64,000 bases of DNA from Gammaproteobacteria bacterium (GTDB lineage Bacteria; Gemmatimonadota; Gemmatimonadetes; Longimicrobiales; Gaopeijiaceae): NCBI GenBank assembly GCA_028819075.1, contig JAPPMM010000019.1, positions 62,001 to 126,000 on the forward strand, in the 5' to 3' direction. The notes under the pieces were generated by a model that worked only from the letters and a program-made list of their open reading frames with translations, was not told the origin of the DNA and did not search any database. A program made the position numbers and the translations under genes. Below are positions 1-7,455 of the stretch, piece by piece. Every line of letters starts with the position of its first letter. The first letter of the stretch is position 1.

Positions 1-861
1 GCGCGGCATGCGCCGCTGCTGGTACAGCTCCGTCAGAAAGTGCGTGGGCACCCCGTAGTGCACCGTGACGCCGTGCCGTTCGATCAGATTCAGCGCCTCG
101 TCGCCGTCGAAGCTCTCCTGCAGCACGATCGACGCACCCGTGCTCGCGGTGCCGAGGATGGCGGGACCCAGCGCAAAGGCGTGAAAGATGTCGCTGGGCC
201 CGATGACGCGGTCCGTGGAGGTCACCCCCAGCTCCGCCACGGTCTGGCGCGCCGGTACCACCAGGTTGCCATGGGTCAGCTCCACCCCTTTCGGCTTACC
301 GGTGGTTCCGGCGGTGTAGAGAATCGCGAAGAGGTCGTCGGAGGCGACGTCCGGGCGCGGACATTCCTTTCCCCGTCCCGCCGAGACCAGGTCTTCAAAC
401 TGGTAGATCTGGTCGTCGTACCAGAGGTCCTCTTCGCCGACGGTGATCACATAGCCCAGTTCCGGCAGATCCTCCAGCACGTCCTCGGCGAACTGCAGGT
501 AGTCGATCCCCTCGAACATCTCGGGCGTCACCGCAGCCACGGCCTGCGAGTGACGGAGGCGGTAGCGCAGCTCCAGCGGCGGGAGGCGGGGATTCAGAGG
601 CACCACGACGATCCCCAGCCTGGCCGCCGCGAAGACCGCCACGATGAACTCGGGGCAGCCGGGCAGCAGGATCGCGAGACGCTCGCCCCGCTCGATGCCC
701 AGGTGGTGCAGGGATGCCGCCAGGTCGCGGGCCTGGCTCTCCACCTGGCCGTAGGTCATCATGCCGTCCCCGGAAAACAGAAACGGCCGGCCCGGAGCGG
801 CGGCGGCGGCGGCCAGTACCGCGGCGGCAGTGGAGGGCAACGGACCTTGCGGAGAACTCAT
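1..861 (-). CDS. AMP-dependent acyl-CoA synthetase/ligase, C-terminus cut by window edge
   Basis: Adenylate-forming enzyme that would activate a carboxylic acid with ATP and CoA. Only the N-terminal 287 residues are present and the rest lies beyond position 1. The phosphate-binding signature LYTAGTTGKPKGVELTH (around residues 195-212) is clear, and the upstream region resembles the usual N-terminal subdomain (YGQVESQARDLAASL, GERLAILLPGCPEF). The ATG at 861 overlaps the aroB stop in an ATGA, so translation is probably coupled. Substrate cannot be told from the fragment; fatty-acid or aryl-CoA ligase are both possible. Confidence 0.88.
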   Translation of the reverse strand, partial: MSSPQGPLPSTAAAVLAAAAAAPGRPFLFSGDGMMTYGQVESQARDLAASLHHLGIERGERLAILLPGCPEFIVAVFAAARLGIVVVPLNPRLPPLELRYRLRHSQAVAAVTPEMFEGIDYLQFAEDVLEDLPELGYVITVGEEDLWYDDQIYQFEDLVSAGRGKECPRPDVASDDLFAILYTAGTTGKPKGVELTHGNLVVPARQTVAELGVTSTDRVIGPSDIFHAFALGPAILGTASTGASIVLQESFDGDEALNLIERHGVTVHYGVPTHFLTELYQQRRMPR

Positions 862-1976
862 TCCGCCTCGCCAAGTACGGCCAGCACGACTTCGTCGGGC
901 ACGGCGTGCGTCCATCCGCCAGTCCCGTCCACTCGTCCGATGCGGTCCAGGAGGACGTAAGCGACGGACCCCGCGCGCATCTTCTTGTCGGTGCGCGTGC
1001 GCGCCAGCACGGCGGCGGCATCGGTGCCCTGAGGAAGGACCGTGGGGAGGCCGCAGGCGTCGAGCGCCTCGCGCAGCCGGTCGGCGGTACCCGGCGCGGT
1101 TCGCCCGATGCGCCCGCCCGCCCGCGCCTCCAGAATCATGCCGAGCGAGACGGCCGAACCGTGCGGAAGGGTGTAGCCCGATTCCGCCTCGAGCGCGTGC
1201 CCGAGGGTGTGCCCGAAGTTGAGCAGTTGCCTGAGCCCCCCTTCCCGTTCGTCGGCGCTGACGACGCGGGCCTTCAGTTCCACCGACCGGCGCACCACCG
1301 CTTCCATGGCGGCGCCGTCTCCAGCCAGCACCCCCGCGGCGGAGCGCCCGACCTCCTCGAAGTAGTCCTCGTCCAGGATCGCCCCGTGCTTGACCGCCTC
1401 GGCGAGCCCCTGGGCGCGCTCCGCCGCAGGCAGCGTGCCGAGGTAGTCGGGATCGGCAACCACCAGCCGGGGCGGGTGGAAGGCTCCGATCAGGTTCTTG
1501 CCGGCCCGGGTGTCCACCCCCGTCTTCCCCCCCACCGAGGCGTCCACCATGGCGATCAGGCTGGTCGGCACCTGCACCACCGGGATGCCCCGCAGCAGGG
1601 TCGCGGCCACGAAGCCGGCGAGGTCGCCGGTCACCCCGCCCCCGAGCGCGACCACGCAGCCGTCGCGTCCGAATCCGGCCGCCAGCAGCTCGTCGGAGAG
1701 GCGCGACCAGCTCCGGCGGATCTTGTTCTCCTCCCCGGCGGGAAAGGTGAACAGCTCCCCCCGCGCGCCGCCCGCGGCCAGGCCGTCCAGCAGAGCGTCG
1801 CCGTGCAGCCGGGCGACGTTGGAGTCGGCGATCACGGCATAGCGGTGGGCGGGCGCGTATTCGGCGAGCAGCTCCGGCATCGCATGGCGCAGGCCGCGGG
1901 ACACGAGCACGGGATACCCTCGTCCCCCCCTCGTGCTCACCGGCACGGCGTGCGCCGCCGACGCGCGCGAACTCAT
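858..1976 (-). CDS. aroB: 3-dehydroquinate synthase
   Basis: Second step of the shikimate pathway: converts DAHP to 3-dehydroquinate using NAD and a divalent metal, in the cytoplasm. At 372 residues it has normal family length. The diagnostic stretch GGGVTGDLAGFVAATLLRG followed by VPTSLIAMVDASVGGKTGVD is intact, as are the metal-site regions EAVKHG and NFGHTLGHALE. The ATG at 1976 overlaps the TGA of the upstream lipoprotein gene (ATGA), and its own TGA overlaps the downstream ligase start. aroC and aroK lie about 57 kb away, so the pathway is not clustered as one unit. Confidence 0.97.
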   Translation of the reverse strand: MSSRASAAHAVPVSTRGGRGYPVLVSRGLRHAMPELLAEYAPAHRYAVIADSNVARLHGDALLDGLAAGGARGELFTFPAGEENKIRRSWSRLSDELLAAGFGRDGCVVALGGGVTGDLAGFVAATLLRGIPVVQVPTSLIAMVDASVGGKTGVDTRAGKNLIGAFHPPRLVVADPDYLGTLPAAERAQGLAEAVKHGAILDEDYFEEVGRSAAGVLAGDGAAMEAVVRRSVELKARVVSADEREGGLRQLLNFGHTLGHALEAESGYTLPHGSAVSLGMILEARAGGRIGRTAPGTADRLREALDACGLPTVLPQGTDAAAVLARTRTDKKMRAGSVAYVLLDRIGRVDGTGGWTHAVPDEVVLAVLGEAE

Positions 1977-3223
1977 GCGCCCTCCACGATCTTCGCCAAC
2001 GGTGGAGCGGGTACCTCGCCGACCATCAGGACCGCCGCCGGCCGGCCATCCAGCATGCCGGGGTCGAGGGTCGCATCGGTCAGCGCCGCGGCCACCGCCT
2101 GGCCGCGGGACACGAACGCATCGCGCGCCGCTTCGTCCTCCCAGACCGACCACCACACCAGCCCCCGGCTGCCGCCGCCTTCCACAAGGGCAAACTGGTC
2201 GCCTTCCCAGCCGCGTATCGGCCGCCCATCCCCCGCGACCTCCTCGAAGAGAATCCCGATCTCCGCCACCCCGAGCGAGTTCGTGTAGGTCACCGAAGCA
2301 CCGCCACCGGAGAACTCGATGTCGACCGGGGCATCCGGTTCGCGCCCGAATGCCCGTTCCGGTTCGAGCACCTGCTCGGTGGAGTGAGGAAGCAGCTCTC
2401 CGAAGGGAGGCGGCCGGCCGGGGCGCCGCTGCCACAGCACGCGGACATACTCGGTTCCCTGGACGTAGGGAAAGATGAGCGACTCGCGCACGATTCCGGG
2501 AGCGGTGCTCAGGACCGGTGACGAACTCGCGGCTCCCGCCAATGACGGCCCCATCAGGTCGATGAAGTTGGGAATCGCCACCAGGTCCACCTCCGCCCCC
2601 TGCTGCTTCTCGAGCGCGTACTCGAGCATCACGAGCGTGGCGTGGCCCTCGGCCGCCGCCTGGGCCGCGATCTGCCGGTCGTTGCCGCGCGCGCGCGCGG
2701 TCAGCGCGTCGAGGTCGACGGACTGGTCCTGGGCGGCATGGACGAGCTCGTGGACCAGCACGCTTTCCACCGTCTCCTCGTCCTGGCCGGATCTCACATA
2801 GAGCGCTACCGAGTCGGGATCGTAGAAGCCGGCGACCTGCTCGGTATACAGCGCCAGGAAGAGCGCCTCCAGATCGAGTGTTTCGGGCACGAGCCCCAGA
2901 AGCGCGTAGCTGTCGCGGATGCGCTCCACCTCGCCCTCCTGAAACTCCTCATCGAGCTTGAAGGTCAGATACCGGACCAGTTCCTCCTCGCTACGCCACT
3001 CGACGCGCACCGGCCTGGTAAAGCTGAACCCCGAGCGCTCGCTGATGTCCTCGAGCAGCGCGTTGGCCATCTCCTGCAGGGCGGCATCCGACGAAACGAC
3101 CAATCCGCTGGTGGGCGATTCCTGGCTGCACGCAACGCTGGGCAGGAGGATGACGACCAGGAGCGCCCACCACCGGGCCGGCAACGCGGCCAAGTCGAGC
3201 ATTCGGTGGATGCCCGGCCTCAT
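1973..3223 (-). CDS. Secreted zinc-metallopeptidase-like lipoprotein
   Basis: 416 residues. The N-terminus has a hydrophobic segment (about 17-31) ending PSVAC at Cys32, a plausible lipobox, so the protein is probably anchored at the periplasmic side of a membrane. HELVHAAQDQ at 158-167 is an HExxH zinc motif, and a candidate third ligand is Glu192 in AAEGHATLVMLEY; the pair looks gluzincin-like. The rest matches no family I recognise. It lies in a run of overlapping genes between a cupin gene and aroB, which does not reveal its substrate. Peptidase activity is inferred from the motif only. Confidence 0.72.
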   Translation of the reverse strand: MRPGIHRMLDLAALPARWWALLVVILLPSVACSQESPTSGLVVSSDAALQEMANALLEDISERSGFSFTRPVRVEWRSEEELVRYLTFKLDEEFQEGEVERIRDSYALLGLVPETLDLEALFLALYTEQVAGFYDPDSVALYVRSGQDEETVESVLVHELVHAAQDQSVDLDALTARARGNDRQIAAQAAAEGHATLVMLEYALEKQQGAEVDLVAIPNFIDLMGPSLAGAASSSPVLSTAPGIVRESLIFPYVQGTEYVRVLWQRRPGRPPPFGELLPHSTEQVLEPERAFGREPDAPVDIEFSGGGASVTYTNSLGVAEIGILFEEVAGDGRPIRGWEGDQFALVEGGGSRGLVWWSVWEDEAARDAFVSRGQAVAAALTDATLDPGMLDGRPAAVLMVGEVPAPPLAKIVEGA

Positions 3224-3594
3224 CCCCGTCGCCCGGAACTCCCCGCGCGCCCATAGCGATCCGCGAGCCGGACCACGTCGTCCAGTTCGGGCGTCGACGC
3301 CTCCAGGATGTCCACGTCCGTCACCGCCTCCATGCGGTGCACGGTTCCGGGAAGGATGCGCACCGCATCCCCCTCCCTCATCATCCGCTCCTCCAGGTCA
3401 TCCCGCGCGGGACCCAGCCACAGCCGCATCGACCCGGTCAGCATGTACAGGGTCTCATCCTTCTCACGATGGTACTGCAGCGAAAGCGCTTCGCCCGCGT
3501 TCACATGCAGGATCTTGCCCACGTAGCGTCCGGTGTGCGCCCAGATGAGTTCGTAGCCCCAGGGCTTTTCGACCCGGACCGAAAGTGTCTTCAT
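3220..3594 (-). CDS. Small cupin protein, mannose-6-phosphate isomerase type II-like
   Basis: 124-residue single-domain cupin. It begins VEKPWGYELIW, the signature seen at the start of the C-terminal isomerase domain of ManC-type proteins, and carries cupin motif 1 (LQYHREKDETLYMLTGS) and motif 2 (LPGTVHRMEAV) with metal-binding His/Glu residues. No nucleotidyltransferase domain is attached, so it may be a stand-alone sugar-phosphate isomerase or a sugar-binding cupin. It is the first gene of the cupin-peptidase-aroB-ligase operon. The start ATG at 3594 is preceded by GGAG sequences, and the stop overlaps the next ATG by ATGA. Confidence 0.8.
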   Translation of the reverse strand: MKTLSVRVEKPWGYELIWAHTGRYVGKILHVNAGEALSLQYHREKDETLYMLTGSMRLWLGPARDDLEERMMREGDAVRILPGTVHRMEAVTDVDILEASTPELDDVVRLADRYGRAGSSGRRG

Positions 3595-3683
3595 CTCCAG
3601 GACTCCGCCAGTTGCCGCATCGCAGGGAATCTATCACCCGGGGCAAGTGCCGGGGACACCGGCTCCCGCCCGCGAAAACCCTC

Positions 3684-3724
3684 TGCAACAAACGCGCCCG
3701 CCACCCCTGCAGGCGGCGGGCGCG
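3684..3724 (-). terminator. Rho-independent terminator of the surface-protein operon
   Basis: A perfect 10-bp stem, CGCGCCCGCC (3693-3702) against GGCGGGCGCG (3715-3724), with a 12-nt loop, lies about 30 bp past the stop of the lipoprotein gene ending at 3752. On the minus strand the stem is followed by TTTGTTGC, a modest T-tract. It closes the five-gene operon 14619-3752 and separates it from the cupin operon. Confidence 0.65.
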
Positions 3725-3751
3725 GATTGTTGCGGCATGCCGGCGCCGGCG

Positions 3752-5521
3752 TCAGCCTCCGAAGAACTCCTTGAACTTGTTCTTGTAGTCGTCGCTCTGC
3801 TGCACCCACATCTCGGTAATGGACGTGATGCCGTCCGGCTCCAGCACCAGCAGATAATGCGTGAACGACGCGAAATCGCCGACCTGCGCGGCTTCCAGGC
3901 GGTCCATCGCGTTTCCGCGTGCATCCAGCGTGATCGTGTTGCCCCGCGACGAAGTGCCGACGCCCGTCGGCGATATGGCCGCGAGGTAGCTCTGGTAATG
4001 CAGTCCCGCAGGTGGCGCCGGCAGCCGGTTGAGTTCCACCAGCAGCGAGCTCTCGTAGAAGGACCCGGCGCCCGAGCCTCCACCGAAGAAGGGCCTTATC
4101 CCCCCGTCCGCACCCAACTGGCCGAAGGTCATGGCCCCCTGCTGCATGAGGTTGGCGGAGCTCAGGTACTCCTGGAAGAGGAACGGCCCCCCGTTTGGCG
4201 AACTCGCCTGCCCGGACTCCGCGCTTACCGCGACGTGCGTGAAGTCGGCGAAGTCCTGATCCATCGACACTTCCAGCTTCGCGTGGTACACGTCCTCCGA
4301 GGATGACGGCGAGAAGGTCGAGCCCATCATCATCATGTCCATGTCCATCGCGGGGTAGATCGTGGCATCCGCGGCAGAGTAGGAACTCGAGCCCGCGTCG
4401 TACAGCCAAAGCTGGTACGAACCACCGGAGAGCGGCGAGAAGCCTTCCAGCGTGACATCGATCTGGCCCGGCGCGGCGAAGGAGTTGGCGCCCCCGGAGA
4501 GCTCGGGTGCGTTGGGCACCACACCAGCCGGGAAGGGCGCCATGGCGTTGTTGATGACGTTGCCGTCGGCATCGACGTCGGGACCCAGCTGCATCCGGAC
4601 GGTCGGCGGCCCCTCCGGAATGGCGTCCTCGCCCGGCGGCCCCTCGTACAGGAGCAGATAGTTGTACTGCCCGGGCGCGACGTTGGCGCCCACTTCGTTC
4701 GAGCCGAACGGGGCGTTGGCCGCAGTGAAATCGCCGGCCGTGGTGACCTCCGCGCCTTCCGCCGGCACCGGCCAGAGGTCGCCGGGAGTGGCCCTGATGA
4801 TGCAGTCGACTGTGCCGTTGCCGTCGGCGTCGGTCTCGATGATGCCCAGCGCCACCGGGTTGACGGGCGCGCCTACGCGCGTGATCGCGCTGTAGTTACA
4901 CGTGACGCCCGAATAGACCAGTTCCCGCCCTGGGAGGAACGACAACTCGTCGGGAGCATCCACCGGAAGCCCCGTCAGCACCTGGTTGTGGTCCAGGTCA
5001 CCGTTCACCTGAAGCGCCATGCGCGCCAGGACGACCGTATAGACCGTGGAAGGCTCAAGACCCGTAACCTCACCCCACATGTCCCAGTCGCCGGGCGCAA
5101 AGGCCGGGTTGCTGGAAATCGAAACCAGTTCATACATGCCGAAGTGATTGCCCAGCGCGGCCGAACTCTCCTTGAGGGCGGGAAGCCGGGGATCCTGTGA
5201 GGAGTTTCGGACGGCAGGGCCCATGTCCACGGCGGGGGCCGTAAACTGTCCATTGTTCACGTCGCGGAAGAACCCCCCCGCTCCCGTCCCCCGGTCGAAC
5301 CCGTCCGGAACCGAGAAATCGAACCCGGAGACGACCGCCTTCGAGAGCGCGACCGAGCCGGAGGGGAACACCGCATCCCCGGGCGCGATCGTCATCTTTA
5401 GGACCGGCCGGTCCTCGGTGAGGTCGGTGATGTTGTCGGTCTCGCAGGCGGCCACGAGGAGCGCGCCGCACAGGGCGACGCCCACCGCGTGCAGCCGGAT
5501 TCGCGTGCGTGCTGCTTTCAT
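3752..5521 (-). CDS. Large secreted lipoprotein of unknown function with repeated segments
   Basis: 589 residues. The N-terminus has a positively charged start, a hydrophobic stretch and the lipobox LLVAACE, so it is predicted to be a lipoprotein. I do not recognise the family. Three segments look related: GMYELVSISS...VYTVVLARM, SYQLWLYDAG...FTHVAVSAESG and HYQSYLAAIS...FTHYLLVLEPDG. They resemble the sheet-forming module seen in the C-terminus of RskA-type anti-sigma factors, which is an inference from pattern only. A Met/Asp-rich stretch (AMDMDMMMMGS) sits near residue 395. It is the last gene of the TonB receptor operon, 18 bp after the barrel gene, so it probably acts at the outer membrane with those proteins. 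Confidence 0.7.
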   Translation of the reverse strand: MKAARTRIRLHAVGVALCGALLVAACETDNITDLTEDRPVLKMTIAPGDAVFPSGSVALSKAVVSGFDFSVPDGFDRGTGAGGFFRDVNNGQFTAPAVDMGPAVRNSSQDPRLPALKESSAALGNHFGMYELVSISSNPAFAPGDWDMWGEVTGLEPSTVYTVVLARMALQVNGDLDHNQVLTGLPVDAPDELSFLPGRELVYSGVTCNYSAITRVGAPVNPVALGIIETDADGNGTVDCIIRATPGDLWPVPAEGAEVTTAGDFTAANAPFGSNEVGANVAPGQYNYLLLYEGPPGEDAIPEGPPTVRMQLGPDVDADGNVINNAMAPFPAGVVPNAPELSGGANSFAAPGQIDVTLEGFSPLSGGSYQLWLYDAGSSSYSAADATIYPAMDMDMMMMGSTFSPSSSEDVYHAKLEVSMDQDFADFTHVAVSAESGQASSPNGGPFLFQEYLSSANLMQQGAMTFGQLGADGGIRPFFGGGSGAGSFYESSLLVELNRLPAPPAGLHYQSYLAAISPTGVGTSSRGNTITLDARGNAMDRLEAAQVGDFASFTHYLLVLEPDGITSITEMWVQQSDDYKNKFKEFFGG

Positions 5522-5539
5522 TTGATCGCCTCCTGCCCG

Positions 5540-6247
5540 CTAGCGGTTGAGTCCGGGGACGTACGTCAACCCGATCGACAGGCGGATGTTGTGGATCATG
5601 TCCTGTTTGTCCGGGAGGTCGGTGCGTTCCGCATCCGGGAACCGGCAGGTCCCGTCGCTCTTGCAGTTGCGGAGTCGCTCCTGGACCGGGTTCAGGACAT
5701 CGCGGTCGAAGTCCCGGTAGATGACGTCGCGCACGTCCACCTGGATCCCGGCGGCCTCCGTCACCGCGTAGCGCACCCCCGCCCCCCCCAGCACCATCTG
5801 ATGGGTCACGCGCCGGAAGTCGTCGTTGGCCTGCGTATCCAGGTAAAGCGTGGCTCCGCCCCCGCCGACGACGACATATGGATCCAGCGAGCTTCCCGGC
5901 ATGACGCTGATGTGCGCGTTCAGGCCGTAGTGGAGCGCGCTCAGCGTCTGGCCTACCTCGTAGATGCGGGTGCTGTCGGCACCGAAGTCGATGGCGGCCA
6001 CGTAGAAGCTGCCGTCTGTGTCGGCGCGGTGGAACTGAATCGCAGGCCCCACCGCGATGCGCGGGGTGAGCTGATACAACGCCTCCAGCGCGAGCATGGG
6101 GCTGTTCATGAGCGAACTCGACGGGGCGTACATCTGGGTTCCCGCGGATACCTCTACGCTCCAGGCGCCCTGTTCGGACTGGGCGTGCACGGCCGAGGGC
6201 AGCGCCATCACCAGCCCGGCCAGCGCCAACCGGTTCAGTACTCTCAT
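5540..6247 (-). CDS. Outer-membrane beta-barrel protein
   Basis: 235 residues with a clean signal peptide (MRVLNRLALAGLVMALPSAVHAQ) and alternating hydrophobic/polar strands typical of small 8- to 10-stranded barrels (IAVGPAIQFHRAD, PYVVVGGGGATLYLDT, IQVDVRDVIYRDF). Two cysteines close together (NCKSDGTC) may form a disulfide in an extracellular loop. I chose the ATG at 6247 because GGGAGG lies just upstream and the signal peptide starts there; an earlier in-frame ATG at 6316 would add a non-signal leader. It is the fourth gene of the surface operon. Confidence 0.75.
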   Translation of the reverse strand: MRVLNRLALAGLVMALPSAVHAQSEQGAWSVEVSAGTQMYAPSSSLMNSPMLALEALYQLTPRIAVGPAIQFHRADTDGSFYVAAIDFGADSTRIYEVGQTLSALHYGLNAHISVMPGSSLDPYVVVGGGGATLYLDTQANDDFRRVTHQMVLGGAGVRYAVTEAAGIQVDVRDVIYRDFDRDVLNPVQERLRNCKSDGTCRFPDAERTDLPDKQDMIHNIRLSIGLTYVPGLNR

Positions 6248-6315
6248 CAGTCTATTTCCTCCCGTTTTGCCACGGGGTAGCACGGCCAGGCCTCCCTCTC
6301 TGCAAGCGAGCCGCA

Positions 6316-7431
6316 TCAGAACTGCAGCTGGAAGCTGAAGACCTGGATGTTCTCCAGCTGCTCCATCGACGTGTAGGCGTAGTCCACGCTCAGCGTGCCC
6401 AGCTCCCCGACCGGGAGCCGCAGGCCTCCACCCGCCGCGGCCGCGTGCATGAGCCCGTGGTCGATCTGGTCTTCGTTCGCGAAACGCTTGCCGGCCCGCA
6501 CGAACGCCAGTCCCATGAAGCCGTACTCAAGTCCAAGCGCGGTTTCCTGGGGCGCGTCGACGGGATCGTTGATGTCGGCCATCAGCCGGAGCGACTGGTC
6601 CGCGTCCGGAGATACGATCGCATCGGCGCCCCCGATCAGGTCCAGCATCACGCTGAAGCGGAACGACGTGGGGAGCTCGAGATGGTCGGTCGCCGCGGAC
6701 AGTTCCACCACCCGGATGAAATCGGCGAGTTGGGACTCGGAGAACGAAGTGTTGACCCGGCGGTCAAGCAGGTTTCCCTGGAATCGGCCCGAAGTCCCGA
6801 GGTTGGTGAGCGACGCCCCGAGGGTGACGCCGTAGAGCCCGGTGCGGAACACCGTGCTCATGTCGACGCCGACGTAGCTCGCCGTCGCGTTGGTGATCCC
6901 TTCCTCGACCACCTTGCCCGCCACGCCCACCGTGAGGCGGTCGGTGATGGGCTGCGCGAAGTGCAGCCCGATCGCGGTTCCCGTCCAACTGAAGGCCGCG
7001 GCGGTCGGATCCTGTTCGCCCCCGTAGCCGGCGTTGGGCCAGTACTCGCTCTGCCAGGGCATTTCCCCGGAGTCGAGGGTGTTCACGCTCACGCCGATGC
7101 GGGTGAACCCGAAGGGCATCACCACGCCCACAAAGGTGTGCTGGATGTCGAGTTCCTCGAAGAGCCGCGCCGTCGTCATTCCGGCGGAAAAGCCGTCGAT
7201 GCGCGACATGGCCGCGGTGTTCCAGTAGAGCGACGTGACATCGTCCGACGCCGCTCCGAAGGCGCCTCCCAGCGCCTGGCCCCGCGCGCCGACGCCCAGC
7301 GCGAGGAAGGCGGCGCCCCGGGTTCCGACCCGGGTCACGATTTGTTCCGGCGTCGAGGTCAGCGTTTCCTGAGCCTCAAGCATCTCCGCCGTCGCCACGA
7401 GCGTGAGCGCTAGCAGCAGTGCACGGTTCAT
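6316..7431 (-). CDS. PorV/PorQ-family outer-membrane barrel protein
   Basis: 371 residues with a signal peptide (MNRALLLALTLVATAEMLEAQ). The sequence following it, GTRGAAFLALGVGARGQALGGAFGAASDDVTSLYWNTAAM, is characteristic of PorV/PorQ (UPF0164, FadL-fold) proteins. It ends in Phe (FQLQF), as outer-membrane barrels do. In Bacteroidota, PorV shuttles type IX secretion cargo from the translocon to the attachment complex. Here it directly follows a 1346-residue secreted protein with a type IX-like C-terminal domain, which fits that role. None of the core T9SS genes is in the window. Confidence 0.82.
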   Translation of the reverse strand: MNRALLLALTLVATAEMLEAQETLTSTPEQIVTRVGTRGAAFLALGVGARGQALGGAFGAASDDVTSLYWNTAAMSRIDGFSAGMTTARLFEELDIQHTFVGVVMPFGFTRIGVSVNTLDSGEMPWQSEYWPNAGYGGEQDPTAAAFSWTGTAIGLHFAQPITDRLTVGVAGKVVEEGITNATASYVGVDMSTVFRTGLYGVTLGASLTNLGTSGRFQGNLLDRRVNTSFSESQLADFIRVVELSAATDHLELPTSFRFSVMLDLIGGADAIVSPDADQSLRLMADINDPVDAPQETALGLEYGFMGLAFVRAGKRFANEDQIDHGLMHAAAAGGGLRLPVGELGTLSVDYAYTSMEQLENIQVFSFQLQF

Positions 7432-7455
7432 TGATCTATCTCCTTGGCCTCAGGC

